Shown here: positions 1-9,020 of the stretch, piece by piece
Numbering within the stretch: the stretch's first letter is position 1
How the letters are laid out: each line of letters begins with the position of its first letter
DNA from: Verrucomicrobiota bacterium
GTDB lineage: Bacteria; Verrucomicrobiota; Verrucomicrobiia; Opitutales; UBA953
Direction of reading: 5' to 3'
NCBI GenBank assembly: GCA_014193315.1
Contig: BJHS01000005.1
Span: 62,001 to 126,000 of the forward strand
DNA: 64,000 nucleotides
Notes under the pieces: generated by a model
Seen by the model: the letters and a program-made list of their open reading frames with translations, nothing else
Databases searched by the model: none
What the model was told of the DNA's origin: nothing
Position numbers and translations under genes: made by a program

Positions 1-1767
1 GCGAGCCAGTGCCTGGACCAGACCAAGGCCCTCCTCAAACTCAACCTTGGCTCCCTGTCCTCGGACGGTTCCGTCACCCCCGTGGCCGGCGAAGTATCCC
101 GCGCGGACGAGCCGGGCCATGCCGCCTTGGCCTTCGGCGAGTATTACCGCGCCACCGGCGAGCTGACCCTCGACCGCATCAACATCGTCGAGATCGTCAC
201 CCGCACCATCACCGCCCAGGTCCGCCTCAGCAAGGGCTCCGACAACGGCATGGCCTTCGCCTGCCTCGGGCTGCTGGCGTTCGGCCCGACCCGGGAACGC
301 AACCCGGTCTGGGAGAAACTCGACGAGGCCACCCGCCAGCTGATCGACGAACGTCTGGCCATCGAGCACGACCATCACGACCACGTACAAGCCTTCGACA
401 TCGCGAAGGCCGTCTGCCGCTTCTCTTTCGGTCTGACCAAGAAGGACATCACCGGCGAACTCGTCGACCGGTTCGTCGACCGGATCACCGCCAGTTCGTC
501 CGGCGGCTTTCATGACGACGCCTCGCGTGCCGCCGCCCCCGAGAATTTCGGCGGGGTCTTCGACCTCTACGGCGTGGTCTCGTTGATCTTCATCCGCCAA
601 GCCCTTCAGCTCCACGCCAATATCCAGCTGCGTGACCAGAAGCTGCCGAAGCTCCGCACGCACGCCGAGAAATACCTGCGCGTCATCCTCGAGACCACCC
701 GCGAGGATGGGCTGGGTTGGTGCTACGGTCGCGGCATCGGCGCCTACGGCCAGATGCATTGCATCACCCTGCTGCTGCAGGCGCTCCGCGACCGCTGGGT
801 GCCCGTCGATAAGGAAACGCTGGCGCGCGACCTTGTCCGCCGTCTTTACGCCAACTTCTTCACGACATTCTTCGACGCCGAGCATGGCCTCATCGTCATT
901 CGCGATGGCGAACGCGACACCATCCCGGGCCACACCACCCGCATGGCCAACTTCGACGCTGCCCGCTACCTCTCGCAATGGTCCCGCCTGGCCAAGACGA
1001 TCGGCGGAGCGCTGGATGTGGTGAAGCCGGTCAGCAAGGCCCCGGTGTGTCGTTTCTTCTCCTTCGACAAATCCCCCCGCAAGGAACAGGGCCTGCTCTC
1101 CTACCAAGACACCGCCTCCGGCCTGTACATCCTCCTTCCGTTGGTCTCGTCGGGCACCCACCGCTACAGCGATTCGTTGGCCTTCCCCCACATGCCGGGC
1201 GTTTTCGATTGGCCGTCCAACCAGGCGGTCAGTCCCTTCATCCCCGAGTTCACCATCGGGGGCAAGGCCTTCACGCCTTCCTTCTACGGTAAGAACGCGC
1301 AGGTCAGCATGGGGGCCCGCCCGGGCGTCTACCATTTCCGTTATGAACAGCCGGACCTGATCGATCGCGACGAGAAGCTCTCGCTCAACATCGCCTCCCT
1401 TAAGGTCGATTGGGAATTCGCTGGCGGTCGCATCATTGCCCGCTACATGCTCTCGGCGAAGTCGGCGGTGGTGCTCGACGAGTTCCGGCTGGTTCTGCCG
1501 ATCGCCACGACCCATTCGCGCATGACCCTGGGTAACGCCTTGGTCCTCGGGCCAGAATCCCACCGTTGCGAGGTGTTGAAGGATGACTTTCATGCCTCCT
1601 GGGGCGCGACCCGCGTCGTCAGCGACGACCCGCGCCACCGGACCTGCTGGGGCAAGGTGCATTACTACCAGACGCTCCTGCGGGACAAGCCGATGGCTTT
1701 GCGCGCGGGGGCTTCCTACGGTTTCGAAATCGCCTTCGAACCCCACGTCGTCCGCGCCGAGGGTTGA
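1..1767 (+). CDS. Unidentified large protein, 5' end outside the window
   Basis: The frame is open from the first base of the window, so the gene starts upstream and at least 588 residues are visible. I do not recognise the family. The first two thirds are predicted to be mainly helical with regularly spaced aromatic residues and a Gly-Trp-Cys-Tyr-Gly-Arg-Gly stretch near visible residue 239. The last third, from about residue 390, looks beta-rich. An (alpha/alpha) toroid followed by a beta-sandwich, as in polysaccharide lyases and related enzymes, would fit, but this is an impression of fold and not a motif match. It ends 81 bases before metG on the same strand. Confidence 0.6.
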   Translation, partial: ASQCLDQTKALLKLNLGSLSSDGSVTPVAGEVSRADEPGHAALAFGEYYRATGELTLDRINIVEIVTRTITAQVRLSKGSDNGMAFACLGLLAFGPTRERNPVWEKLDEATRQLIDERLAIEHDHHDHVQAFDIAKAVCRFSFGLTKKDITGELVDRFVDRITASSSGGFHDDASRAAAPENFGGVFDLYGVVSLIFIRQALQLHANIQLRDQKLPKLRTHAEKYLRVILETTREDGLGWCYGRGIGAYGQMHCITLLLQALRDRWVPVDKETLARDLVRRLYANFFTTFFDAEHGLIVIRDGERDTIPGHTTRMANFDAARYLSQWSRLAKTIGGALDVVKPVSKAPVCRFFSFDKSPRKEQGLLSYQDTASGLYILLPLVSSGTHRYSDSLAFPHMPGVFDWPSNQAVSPFIPEFTIGGKAFTPSFYGKNAQVSMGARPGVYHFRYEQPDLIDRDEKLSLNIASLKVDWEFAGGRIIARYMLSAKSAVVLDEFRLVLPIATTHSRMTLGNALVLGPESHRCEVLKDDFHASWGATRVVSDDPRHRTCWGKVHYYQTLLRDKPMALRAGASYGFEIAFEPHVVRAEG

Positions 1768-1848
1768 GGCCGGGGCCGACTCGACTGGTCCGATCGCTTC
1801 TGGGATTGTCCTCCCCCACCCCCTCGCCTATCCGTCTTGCGTCCGCCC

Positions 1849-3390
1849 ATGACCAGCCAGTTCTACCTGACCACCGCGATTGACTACGCCAACGGCGCCC
1901 CGCACCTCGGGCACGCCTACGAGAAGATCCTCGCTGACGTCATCGCCCGTCGCATGCGACTTCTTGGTCGCCCGACGCACTTCCTCACCGGCCTCGACGA
2001 GCACGGGCAGAAGGTCCAGCAAACCGCCCAAAAGCGCGGGATCGAGCCCCAAGCCTTGGTCGATGAGGTCGCGGTAGGCTTCCAGGCGATGCTCCGAGAG
2101 CTGAATATCTCGAACGACGACTATATCCGCACGACCGAACCTCGTCACCAGCGAGTCGTCCAGGACTTCTTGCAGCGCCTCTTTGACCAAGGCCTGATCT
2201 TCAAGGCAACCAAGTCAGGCTGGTATTCCGTCCGTCAGGAACAGTTCCTGTCCGACAAGGATCGAGCCGAGGACGGTTCTTGGCCGGAAATCTACGGTGA
2301 GGTTACGCATACGACCGAGGAGAACTACTATTTCAAGCTCTCGCAGTTCCAAGGCTGGCTCGGGGAGCACCTCCTGGCCCACCCCGACTTCATCACGCCC
2401 CGTTTTTGTCGCAATCAGGTGCTGGAGTTCCTGAAGGAGCCGTTGAATGACTACTGCATCTCGCGCCCCAAGACCCGCCTGACCTGGGGGATCGAGCTGC
2501 CCTTCGATCCCGCTTTTGTCACGTACGTCTGGTTCGACGCGCTCACCAACTACTATTCCGCCGTGGTGGACAAGGCGTTATGGCCTGCCGACGTGCACGT
2601 CATCGGCAAGGACATCCTCGCGCCGCCCCACGCCGTCTACTGGCCCTGCATGCTCAAGGCGCTCGGCATAGAACCGCCCCGCCAGCTCCTCGTGCACGGC
2701 TGGTGGACGATCAATAACCAGAAAGCCTCGAAGAGCACCGGCAACGCCACCGACAGCTTGGGCTTCGCTCGCTCGCACGGTACCGACGCCTTCCGCTACT
2801 ACCTCTGCCGCGAGATGGTCGTCGGTCGGGACGCGGACTTCTCGCCGACGACTTTCGAGAACCGTTACAAGGCGGACCTCGGCAATAACCTGGGTAACCT
2901 CGTGAATCGACTGCTGAACATGGTCGGGCGCAACCATGCGGGCAAGGTGCCCGCGCCAGCCAGCGACGAGGAACCTGAGCAACACCTCCGTCAACTCTGG
3001 AACGAAACCTTGGCCAAGTTTGATGAAGCCTTTGCGGACTTCCAGGTATCCCATGCCCTCGAGGCGCTCTGGGTTTTTGTCAGCGCCCTCAACGCCTACA
3101 TCGAGCTGCGCGCGCCTTGGAAACTCGCCAAGTCGACCGACGCCGCCGATCGCGCGCGGCTGGATTCCTGCCTGGCCTACGTCGCCGAAGGCCTGCGTCT
3201 CATCGGCACCCTGCTGCTGCCCGTCATGCCCGCCACCGCCGCGAAGCTCCTCGAGAACATCGGCCGCCCCGTCCCCGTCGCCTACGCCGGCCAGCTGGCC
3301 TGGTCCCAAGCCGGCACGGGCTCCCAAGTGGCTGAAAAGTGCATTCTTTTCCCGCCGATTGAGCCGCCCGCGGCCCCGACGCCGGCCTAA
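1849..3390 (+). CDS. metG: Methionyl-tRNA synthetase
   Basis: Charges tRNA-Met with methionine in the cytoplasm. The HIGH-type motif HLGH lies at residues 19-22 and the KMSKS-type motif KASKS at 292-296, with the methionine-pocket segment TGLDEHGQK near residue 47. At 513 residues it is the short form with no C-terminal tRNA-binding (EMAP-like) domain. The region after residue 120 that carries zinc-knuckle cysteines in many homologues has none here. ATG 1849 is preferred over an in-frame TTG at 1837 because it gives the standard N-terminus. There is no Shine-Dalgarno sequence in the pyrimidine-rich upstream DNA. menF follows after 36 bases. Confidence 0.97.
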   Translation: MTSQFYLTTAIDYANGAPHLGHAYEKILADVIARRMRLLGRPTHFLTGLDEHGQKVQQTAQKRGIEPQALVDEVAVGFQAMLRELNISNDDYIRTTEPRHQRVVQDFLQRLFDQGLIFKATKSGWYSVRQEQFLSDKDRAEDGSWPEIYGEVTHTTEENYYFKLSQFQGWLGEHLLAHPDFITPRFCRNQVLEFLKEPLNDYCISRPKTRLTWGIELPFDPAFVTYVWFDALTNYYSAVVDKALWPADVHVIGKDILAPPHAVYWPCMLKALGIEPPRQLLVHGWWTINNQKASKSTGNATDSLGFARSHGTDAFRYYLCREMVVGRDADFSPTTFENRYKADLGNNLGNLVNRLLNMVGRNHAGKVPAPASDEEPEQHLRQLWNETLAKFDEAFADFQVSHALEALWVFVSALNAYIELRAPWKLAKSTDAADRARLDSCLAYVAEGLRLIGTLLLPVMPATAAKLLENIGRPVPVAYAGQLAWSQAGTGSQVAEKCILFPPIEPPAAPTPA

Positions 3391-3426
3391 GTTCGACATC
3401 GGCTTGGATTCTCTCACTGTTCGATC

Positions 3427-4767
3427 GTGGCTGAGCTCCGTACTGTCGATGAAACGACCCTCCTAGCGAGGGCCGAGGCCATCCGCCAAGGGGAAGGTAT
3501 CGTCGCCTACACGGTTCAGGTGCCCGAACTCGATCCCCTCGCCGTGCTCGAGACCCTCGATGAACCCGCCCCTCGCGGTTACTTCGAAAACCCCTCGCGT
3601 CAGCGCGCGCATGCCGCTGGTTCACCGGTGGCCAGTTGGTCGGGCCGCGGCCCCGCCAGATTCGCGGAGGCCGATCGCTGGTTGCGACAACTCCATGCCC
3701 AGGTGAGCTGTGTCGGGGGAGTTCCGCGCGTCATCGCGTCGTTCCCCTTCTATCCCGGCGACGGCACTCAAGGCCTCGACGCCCGCCTCTTCTTGCCGGC
3801 TTGGCAGGTCGTGACGGAACAAGGCATCACCCAGGTGACCTTGACCGAGCACGCGACCAAGGGTTGCGCCGCGCGCCTGGCGATCCGCGCTGAACAATTC
3901 CGGCGCTTTGCCTACCGCTCGACCCCTCCCCCTCCTCGGTCCCCAGTCCCGACCGTGCTGAGTGAAGTGGGCGGCAACTGGTTCCCTTCGGCGGTCCGAC
4001 GCGCCACGGAGCTGATTCGCGAAGGCGCCTTCGAGAAAGTCGTCCTGAGCCGGGCCTTCGATTGGCGACGAGCCGAGCCCTTCAATACCTACGCGACTTT
4101 GCACCGCCTCCGCCGAGCGAATCAACCTTGCCACAGTTTCCTGGTCGATGAGCCCGAGGGGGCCTTGGTCGGGGCCACGCCCGAGACCTTGCTTTCGCTC
4201 TTTGATGGTGCGGTCCGGACGGAGTCCGTTGCCGGGACGACCCGCCGCGGCGATTCCGCGTCGGAGGATGCCAGCTTGGCGGAAGCCTTGCTCACCAGCG
4301 ACAAGGACCTGCGCGAACATAGCGCCGTCACCGCCTCGATCCTGCGTCGCCTCAAGATGGTCGGGGTTCTGGCCGCGACCTCCCGCAACCCCGAGCTACT
4401 GCGCCTCGGCAATGTGATGCACCTGCGGACGCCGATCGAAGGCACCATGCCCGCCGATCGTCGTTTCCTCGAGGTCGCCGGCGAACTTCACCCGACGCCC
4501 GCCGTGGGCGGGAAACCTCGCGACCTCGCCTTGCCTTTCATTCCGGGATTTGAACCCCATGCCCGGGGGCTCTACACCGGAGCGGTGGGTTGGGTCGGGG
4601 CGGATGGCCTCACCGGCAAGTTGTTCGTGGCCCTGCGTTGCGCGCGCCTCGACGGGCCGACCGCCCGGGCCTTCGCGGGGGCCGGCATCGTCGCGGGCTC
4701 GGACCCGCAGGCCGAGGCCACCGAGACCGAGATGAAACTGCGGACGATTCTCGAAGCCCTCATCTAA
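3427..4767 (+). CDS. menF: Isochorismate synthase (menaquinone pathway)
   Basis: A chorismate-utilising enzyme of 446 residues that converts chorismate to isochorismate, the entry step of menaquinone synthesis. The C-terminal half carries the family signatures: KVVLSRAF, a GATPETLL segment, the motif LHPTPAVGG typical of isochorismate synthases, and a final GAGIVAGSDP stretch with a conserved Glu pair. The LHPTPAVGG motif argues for isochorismate synthase over anthranilate or aminodeoxychorismate synthase. A salicylate or siderophore role is possible but no siderophore genes are near. The start is GTG. dtd begins one base after the stop. Confidence 0.9.
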   Translation: MAELRTVDETTLLARAEAIRQGEGIVAYTVQVPELDPLAVLETLDEPAPRGYFENPSRQRAHAAGSPVASWSGRGPARFAEADRWLRQLHAQVSCVGGVPRVIASFPFYPGDGTQGLDARLFLPAWQVVTEQGITQVTLTEHATKGCAARLAIRAEQFRRFAYRSTPPPPRSPVPTVLSEVGGNWFPSAVRRATELIREGAFEKVVLSRAFDWRRAEPFNTYATLHRLRRANQPCHSFLVDEPEGALVGATPETLLSLFDGAVRTESVAGTTRRGDSASEDASLAEALLTSDKDLREHSAVTASILRRLKMVGVLAATSRNPELLRLGNVMHLRTPIEGTMPADRRFLEVAGELHPTPAVGGKPRDLALPFIPGFEPHARGLYTGAVGWVGADGLTGKLFVALRCARLDGPTARAFAGAGIVAGSDPQAEATETEMKLRTILEALI

Positions 4768-4768
4768 G

Positions 4769-5206
4769 ATGAAGGTCGTGCTGCAACGGGTGCGCTCCGC
4801 CGCCGTGGTCGTCGACACCCAGGTCGTGGGTGAAATCGGCCCTGGCTACCTGCTCTTGGTCGGGATCGCCGCGGGTGATGACGAGGCGACCGTCCACCGC
4901 TTAGCCACCGAGGTGGCCAAAGCCCGGCTGATGCCAGACGCGCAAGGGAAGATGGGAGTCAATCTTCAGGACGCCGGCGGCGAAGCCCTCGCCGTGAGTC
5001 AGTTCACCTTGCTCGCCGACTTCGCCAAGGGAAACCGCCCCTCCTTCAATGGCGCGGCGAAGCCCGAACTGGCCAAGCCCCTCTTCGATCGCTTCGTCCA
5101 AGAGCTAGGCATGCTCCTTGGTCGCCCGGTGCCCACGGGCGTCTTCGGCGCCGATATGGCCGTCTCGCTGGTCAACGACGGCCCGGTGACCGTGGTCCTG
5201 GAGTAG
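4769..5206 (+). CDS. dtd: D-aminoacyl-tRNA deacylase
   Basis: Hydrolyses D-amino acids, and in known homologues also glycine, from wrongly charged tRNAs. The 145-residue length is standard. The two active-site segments are present: SQFTLLADFAKGNRPSF near residue 78 and LVNDGPVTV at the C-terminus with its Gly-Pro motif. It follows menF after one base and probably shares its transcript with metG, giving a loose tRNA-quality theme in this operon. Confidence 0.97.
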   Translation: MKVVLQRVRSAAVVVDTQVVGEIGPGYLLLVGIAAGDDEATVHRLATEVAKARLMPDAQGKMGVNLQDAGGEALAVSQFTLLADFAKGNRPSFNGAAKPELAKPLFDRFVQELGMLLGRPVPTGVFGADMAVSLVNDGPVTVVLE

Positions 5207-5254
5207 TTTAGGCTTAACCTCCGCCCCTGCCCTCCCTACCCCAGAGGCCTGCCC

Positions 5255-6013
5255 ATGCTTTCCGTTCGCATCATCCCTTGCCTTGATGTCCACGCCGGCC
5301 GCGTGGTCAAAGGGGTCAAGTTCGAGGAGCTGCGCGATGCGGGCGACCCCGTGGCCGTCGCCGCCGCCTACGAGAAGCAAGGGGCCGACGAGTTGGTCTT
5401 CCTTGATATCACCGCTTCCAGCGATGGCCGAGCCACGATCGTCGACGTGGTGGAACGCACCGCCGATCAGGTTTTCATGCCGCTGACGGTCGGGGGCGGT
5501 CTGCGTTCCGTCGAGGATATCCGCACGATGCTGAACGCGGGCGCCGACAAGGTCTCCCTCAATACCGAAGCGGTCAAGAACCCGCGGCTCATCCTGGAGG
5601 CCGCGCGTAAGTTTGGCCGGCAGTGCATCGTGGTCGCCATCGATGCGAAACAAGTGGCTCCGGGCCGCTGGGAAGTCTTCACGCACGGTGGCCGCAACCC
5701 GACCGGGCTCGACGTGATCGCCTGGGCTCGCCAGGTGCATGACCTCGGCGCGGGCGAGATCCTGCTCACCAGCATGGATCGCGACGGGACGGCCTCCGGG
5801 TACGACGTCCCGCTGAATCAAGCCATCTCCTCGGCGGTCGAGGTTCCGGTCATCGCCTCCGGCGGCGCGGGCTCCCTCGCGCACCTGGCCGAGGTCCTCC
5901 GTGACGGCGGGGCCAGCGCCGTCCTGGCCGCGAGCATTTTCCATTTCGGCACGTTCACCGTGAAACAAGCGAAGGACTACCTCCGTGCGGCCGGGCTCCC
6001 CGTCAGGCTCTAA
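5255..6013 (+). CDS. hisF: Imidazole glycerol phosphate synthase, cyclase subunit
   Basis: The TIM-barrel cyclase of histidine synthesis. With HisH it turns PRFAR and ammonia into imidazole glycerol phosphate and AICAR. The N-terminus RIIPCLDV places the catalytic Asp at residue 11, and Asp130 in VVAID is the second catalytic acid. The ITASSDGR and IASGGAG phosphate-binding segments are present. The length of 252 residues is normal. hisH is not in the window; hisC lies about 6 kb away on the other strand. The stop lies three bases from the stop of the convergent CNNM gene. Confidence 0.98.
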   Translation: MLSVRIIPCLDVHAGRVVKGVKFEELRDAGDPVAVAAAYEKQGADELVFLDITASSDGRATIVDVVERTADQVFMPLTVGGGLRSVEDIRTMLNAGADKVSLNTEAVKNPRLILEAARKFGRQCIVVAIDAKQVAPGRWEVFTHGGRNPTGLDVIAWARQVHDLGAGEILLTSMDRDGTASGYDVPLNQAISSAVEVPVIASGGAGSLAHLAEVLRDGGASAVLAASIFHFGTFTVKQAKDYLRAAGLPVRL

Positions 6014-6016
6014 GGC

Positions 6017-7327
6017 TTAGGCCCGCGGCGCCGCCTTGGGCATCACAAGTACCTTGTCAACGCGCGGTCCGTCCATGTCGACAACCTCGAAGACATGACC
6101 GAGCGCCTCGACGTGATCGCCTTCCTCGGGGATGCGACCGAGGCTACGCATCAGGAAGCCTGCCACCACCGTGAACCCCCCGGCACCCTCGCCCGGGAAG
6201 CGTCCGACGATGCCCGTGGCCTCGCGGAAGTCGTCCAAGGTGACCACCGCGTCGACGAGCCAGCTGCCGTCTTCTCGGCGACGGATCGGCTTGGGCTTCG
6301 CGACGGGCGAACCTTCGTTGGGCAGGTCACCGACGATGAACTCGAGGACATCGTTAAGGGAGACGACCCCGCGGACATGCCCGAACTCATCGACGACCAG
6401 GGCGAGGTGAATCTTGTCCCGACGGAAACGTTCCAGCAGATGCGTGCCGGTGCTTTGCCGCGGGACGGTCGGGGCCTCAGTCAGCAGATCCTTGATGACG
6501 GCGGAGCCCACCAGCGAGAGGTTGGCCCAGAGCCGCTTCACGGACACGACGCCAAGCGGTCGGTCGGGGGAGCCTTTGAAGACAGGGAACCAGGTGTGCC
6601 CCGAAGCCACGACTTTACGCCAGTTGACCTCCTCGGTGTCGTCCAGGTTAAGCCAGACGACACGATTGCTCGGGGTCATCAGTTTTTCGGCGGTGATCTG
6701 ATCGAGGCCGAGGGCACCGTGCACCATGCGATGCTCGGCGGCGTGCAAGACGCCCGACGCCATGCCTTGGTCCACCATCATGCGCAGCTCATCCTCGGAC
6801 ATCGTGTCTTCGGGCGCTCGCTTGCGACCGAACAAGCCTAATATGAGGTCGGCCAGACCGCTCAAGGCGCCGACCAGGGGCGAGGCCAGGTTAGCCAGTA
6901 AAGCCATCGGCCGGGCAAGCGCGACGGCCAGTCCCTCGGGGTTGGTCAGGCCGATCCGCTTCGGGATGATCTCGGCACAGATGATGGTCAGCGAGCCGAT
7001 GAAAAAAGAGACCACGGCCCGGGAGATAGGCTCAGCGTGCTCCACGAACCAAGGCAGCGGTAATTTCTGCAGGGTGGGCACGCAGGCCATGGCGAGGGGC
7101 GCCCCTCCATAGGTGGCGGCGATGATGCTACCGAAGGTCAGGCCGACCTGCACGGTCGAGAGGAACCGGGAGGGATTGGCCAGCAGCGTGAGCGCGGTCT
7201 GGGCACCTTTGCTCCCCTGCTCGGCGAGCCGGGCGAGGCGGCGGCGGTTGGAGGAGACCAGGGACATCTCCGCCAGTTCGAAGAAGGCGATGAAGGACCA
7301 GCAGACGGCTAGAAGGAGGAATTCCAC
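6017..7327 (-). CDS. CNNM/CBS-domain membrane protein (CorC/HlyC family)
   Basis: An inner-membrane protein of 436 residues. Residues 1 to about 165 form the CNNM (DUF21) region with several hydrophobic segments and the ICAEIIPKRIGLTNPE stretch. A pair of CBS domains follows (about 190-310), and a CorC/HlyC C-terminal domain ends it. Family members are linked to divalent cation (magnesium or cobalt) efflux or homeostasis; the hemolysin label is historical. The start is GTG and I see no ribosome-binding site. A TTGACG box 37 bases upstream suggests a leaderless transcript. It is divergent from nadB. Confidence 0.9.
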   Translation of the reverse strand: MEFLLLAVCWSFIAFFELAEMSLVSSNRRRLARLAEQGSKGAQTALTLLANPSRFLSTVQVGLTFGSIIAATYGGAPLAMACVPTLQKLPLPWFVEHAEPISRAVVSFFIGSLTIICAEIIPKRIGLTNPEGLAVALARPMALLANLASPLVGALSGLADLILGLFGRKRAPEDTMSEDELRMMVDQGMASGVLHAAEHRMVHGALGLDQITAEKLMTPSNRVVWLNLDDTEEVNWRKVVASGHTWFPVFKGSPDRPLGVVSVKRLWANLSLVGSAVIKDLLTEAPTVPRQSTGTHLLERFRRDKIHLALVVDEFGHVRGVVSLNDVLEFIVGDLPNEGSPVAKPKPIRRREDGSWLVDAVVTLDDFREATGIVGRFPGEGAGGFTVVAGFLMRSLGRIPEEGDHVEALGHVFEVVDMDGPRVDKVLVMPKAAPRA

Positions 7328-7335
7328 TCTTTTGG

Positions 7336-7364
7336 AGACAAGACCAGCCAGGGCCGCCCGTCAA
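7336..7364 (-). promoter_or_regulatory. Predicted promoter of the CNNM gene
   Basis: TTGACG at 7359-7364 and TTGTCT at 7336-7341 on the minus strand with a 17-base spacer. The start codon follows 8 bases after the -10 box, so the transcript would have almost no leader. The -10 box is weak. Confidence 0.4.
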
Positions 7365-7369
7365 ATGGC

Positions 7370-7397
7370 TTGTTGCCCGACGGGCGAACCCTACGGT
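7370..7397 (+). promoter_or_regulatory. Predicted promoter of nadB-panE
   Basis: TTGTTG at 7370-7375 and TACGGT at 7392-7397 with a 16-base spacer. The nadB ATG follows 9 bases after the -10 box, predicting a leader of about 3 bases. Confidence 0.4.
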
Positions 7398-7406
7398 GGG
7401 GCCTGA

Positions 7407-9020
7407 ATGGCGACCCATTACGACGCAATCGTGGTAGGCAGCGGCATCGGTGGCCTGAGCTTCGCGCTCAACCTGGCCCGCCGGGGCCGCTCCGTCGCCA
7501 TCGTGACCAAGAAAACCAGCTCGGAATCCAACACGAACTGGGCTCAGGGCGGCATCGCCTGCGTCACCGATCAAACGGATGATTTCGACAGCCATGTGCA
7601 GGATACGCTCACCGCGGGCGATGGACTCTGCGACCTCGGGGCCGTCCAGCATATCATCGAGGGTGGCCCAGCCCGGGTGGCCGAATTGATCGCCTGGGGC
7701 GTCCGCTTCGAGAACGGCACGGACGGTCGTCCGGACCTCGGGCGCGAAGGTGGGCACTCCAAGCGTCGCATCCTGCACGCCCGCGACATGACGGGACGCG
7801 CAATCGAATCCGCCCTGCTGCGGGCCATTGCCGCGACGCCGACGGTACGGATGTTCGAGCATCATCTGGGGATCGACTTGCTCACCGCGTCCAAGCTCTA
7901 CCCCCGCGTGTCGCTGGGCGGGCCGCAGGACCGCACCCTCGGCTTGCACGTGCTCGACATCAAGGGCGGCAAAGTCGAGACGCTTTCGTCCTCGGTCATC
8001 ATCCTGGCGACCGGTGGCGTCGGTCAAGTCTATCAATTCACCACCAACCCGGACATCGCCACGGGCGACGGCATCGCGATGGCCTACCGCGCCGGTGCCG
8101 AGATCCGCGACATGGAGATGGTGCAGTTCCACCCGACGGCCTTGAAGTCTCCGGACGGTAGCAGGGCGCTCATCTCCGAAGCCGTTCGCGGCGAGGGTGC
8201 GATTTTGCGCGACCTCTCCGGTCGGGCGTTCATGAAGGATTTTCATCCGCTGGCCGACCTCGCCCCGCGCGACATCGTGGCGCGGGCGATCGATTCCGTG
8301 ATGAAGCGCGACGGCGCCCCACACGTCCTGCTGGACGCGACCCAAGTGGCGCCCGGCCACCTCTCCGAGCGCTTTCCGCACATCTTCGCCACCTGCCAGA
8401 AGGCGGGTTTTGACCTGTCCCGCGAAGCGGTCCCGGTCGTGCCGGCCGCTCACTACCTTTGCGGCGGCGTGGCGACGGACCTCTCTGGTCGGACCTCCTT
8501 GCGTGGTCTCTACGCGGTCGGGGAAGTCGCTTGCACGGGTTTGCATGGCGCCAATCGGCTCGCCTCGAACTCCCTGCTCGAAGCCGTCGTGCTCGCCCAC
8601 GATGGCGCCTTGGCGGCCGAGTTGGAGATCGCCGCCGCCCCGACCACGCGCCCAGCTTTGCCCGCTTGGATCGACGGCGCGGCCGGCGACCCCGATGAAC
8701 GTGTCGTACTAACGCACAACTGGGATGAGCTGCGGCGGACGATGTGGGACTACGTCGGCATCGTCCGGTCGACCAAGCGCCTGCAGCGCGCCCGGACGCG
8801 CATCGGCACCTTGGCGGATGAAGTGCGGGAGTATTACTGGAACTTCAAGGTCGAGCCCCGTCTGCTCGAGTTGCGTAACCTGATCCAGGTGGCGGAGCTC
8901 GTCATCGAGTGTGCGCTCCAGCGGCACGAAAGCCGCGGGTTGCACTTCACCTTGGACTACCCCTCCAAACTGGCCGTGGCCCGTCATTCGTCGGTCCAGC
9001 GGTCGCCTTCGCAAGCATGA
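7407..9020 (+). CDS. nadB: L-aspartate oxidase
   Basis: A flavoenzyme that oxidises L-aspartate to iminoaspartate, the first step of de novo NAD synthesis (NadA then makes quinolinate). The N-terminal FAD motif GSGIGG is at residues 11-16, and TNWAQGGIA, a REGGHSKRRILHARD-like segment and ISEAVRGEGA follow in the order typical of NadB. The C-terminal helical domain is complete, which separates it from fumarate reductase or succinate dehydrogenase flavoproteins, as does the lack of a neighbouring iron-sulfur subunit gene. It has 537 residues and overlaps panE by four bases (ATGA). Confidence 0.96.
   Translation: MATHYDAIVVGSGIGGLSFALNLARRGRSVAIVTKKTSSESNTNWAQGGIACVTDQTDDFDSHVQDTLTAGDGLCDLGAVQHIIEGGPARVAELIAWGVRFENGTDGRPDLGREGGHSKRRILHARDMTGRAIESALLRAIAATPTVRMFEHHLGIDLLTASKLYPRVSLGGPQDRTLGLHVLDIKGGKVETLSSSVIILATGGVGQVYQFTTNPDIATGDGIAMAYRAGAEIRDMEMVQFHPTALKSPDGSRALISEAVRGEGAILRDLSGRAFMKDFHPLADLAPRDIVARAIDSVMKRDGAPHVLLDATQVAPGHLSERFPHIFATCQKAGFDLSREAVPVVPAAHYLCGGVATDLSGRTSLRGLYAVGEVACTGLHGANRLASNSLLEAVVLAHDGALAAELEIAAAPTTRPALPAWIDGAAGDPDERVVLTHNWDELRRTMWDYVGIVRSTKRLQRARTRIGTLADEVREYYWNFKVEPRLLELRNLIQVAELVIECALQRHESRGLHFTLDYPSKLAVARHSSVQRSPSQA

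Noticed and set aside
7128..8600. 490-codon open frame antisense to nadB
   Set aside because: It mirrors nadB codon by codon in GC-rich DNA. Its protein is Arg/Gly/His-rich with no recognisable domain, while nadB on the other strand is certain.
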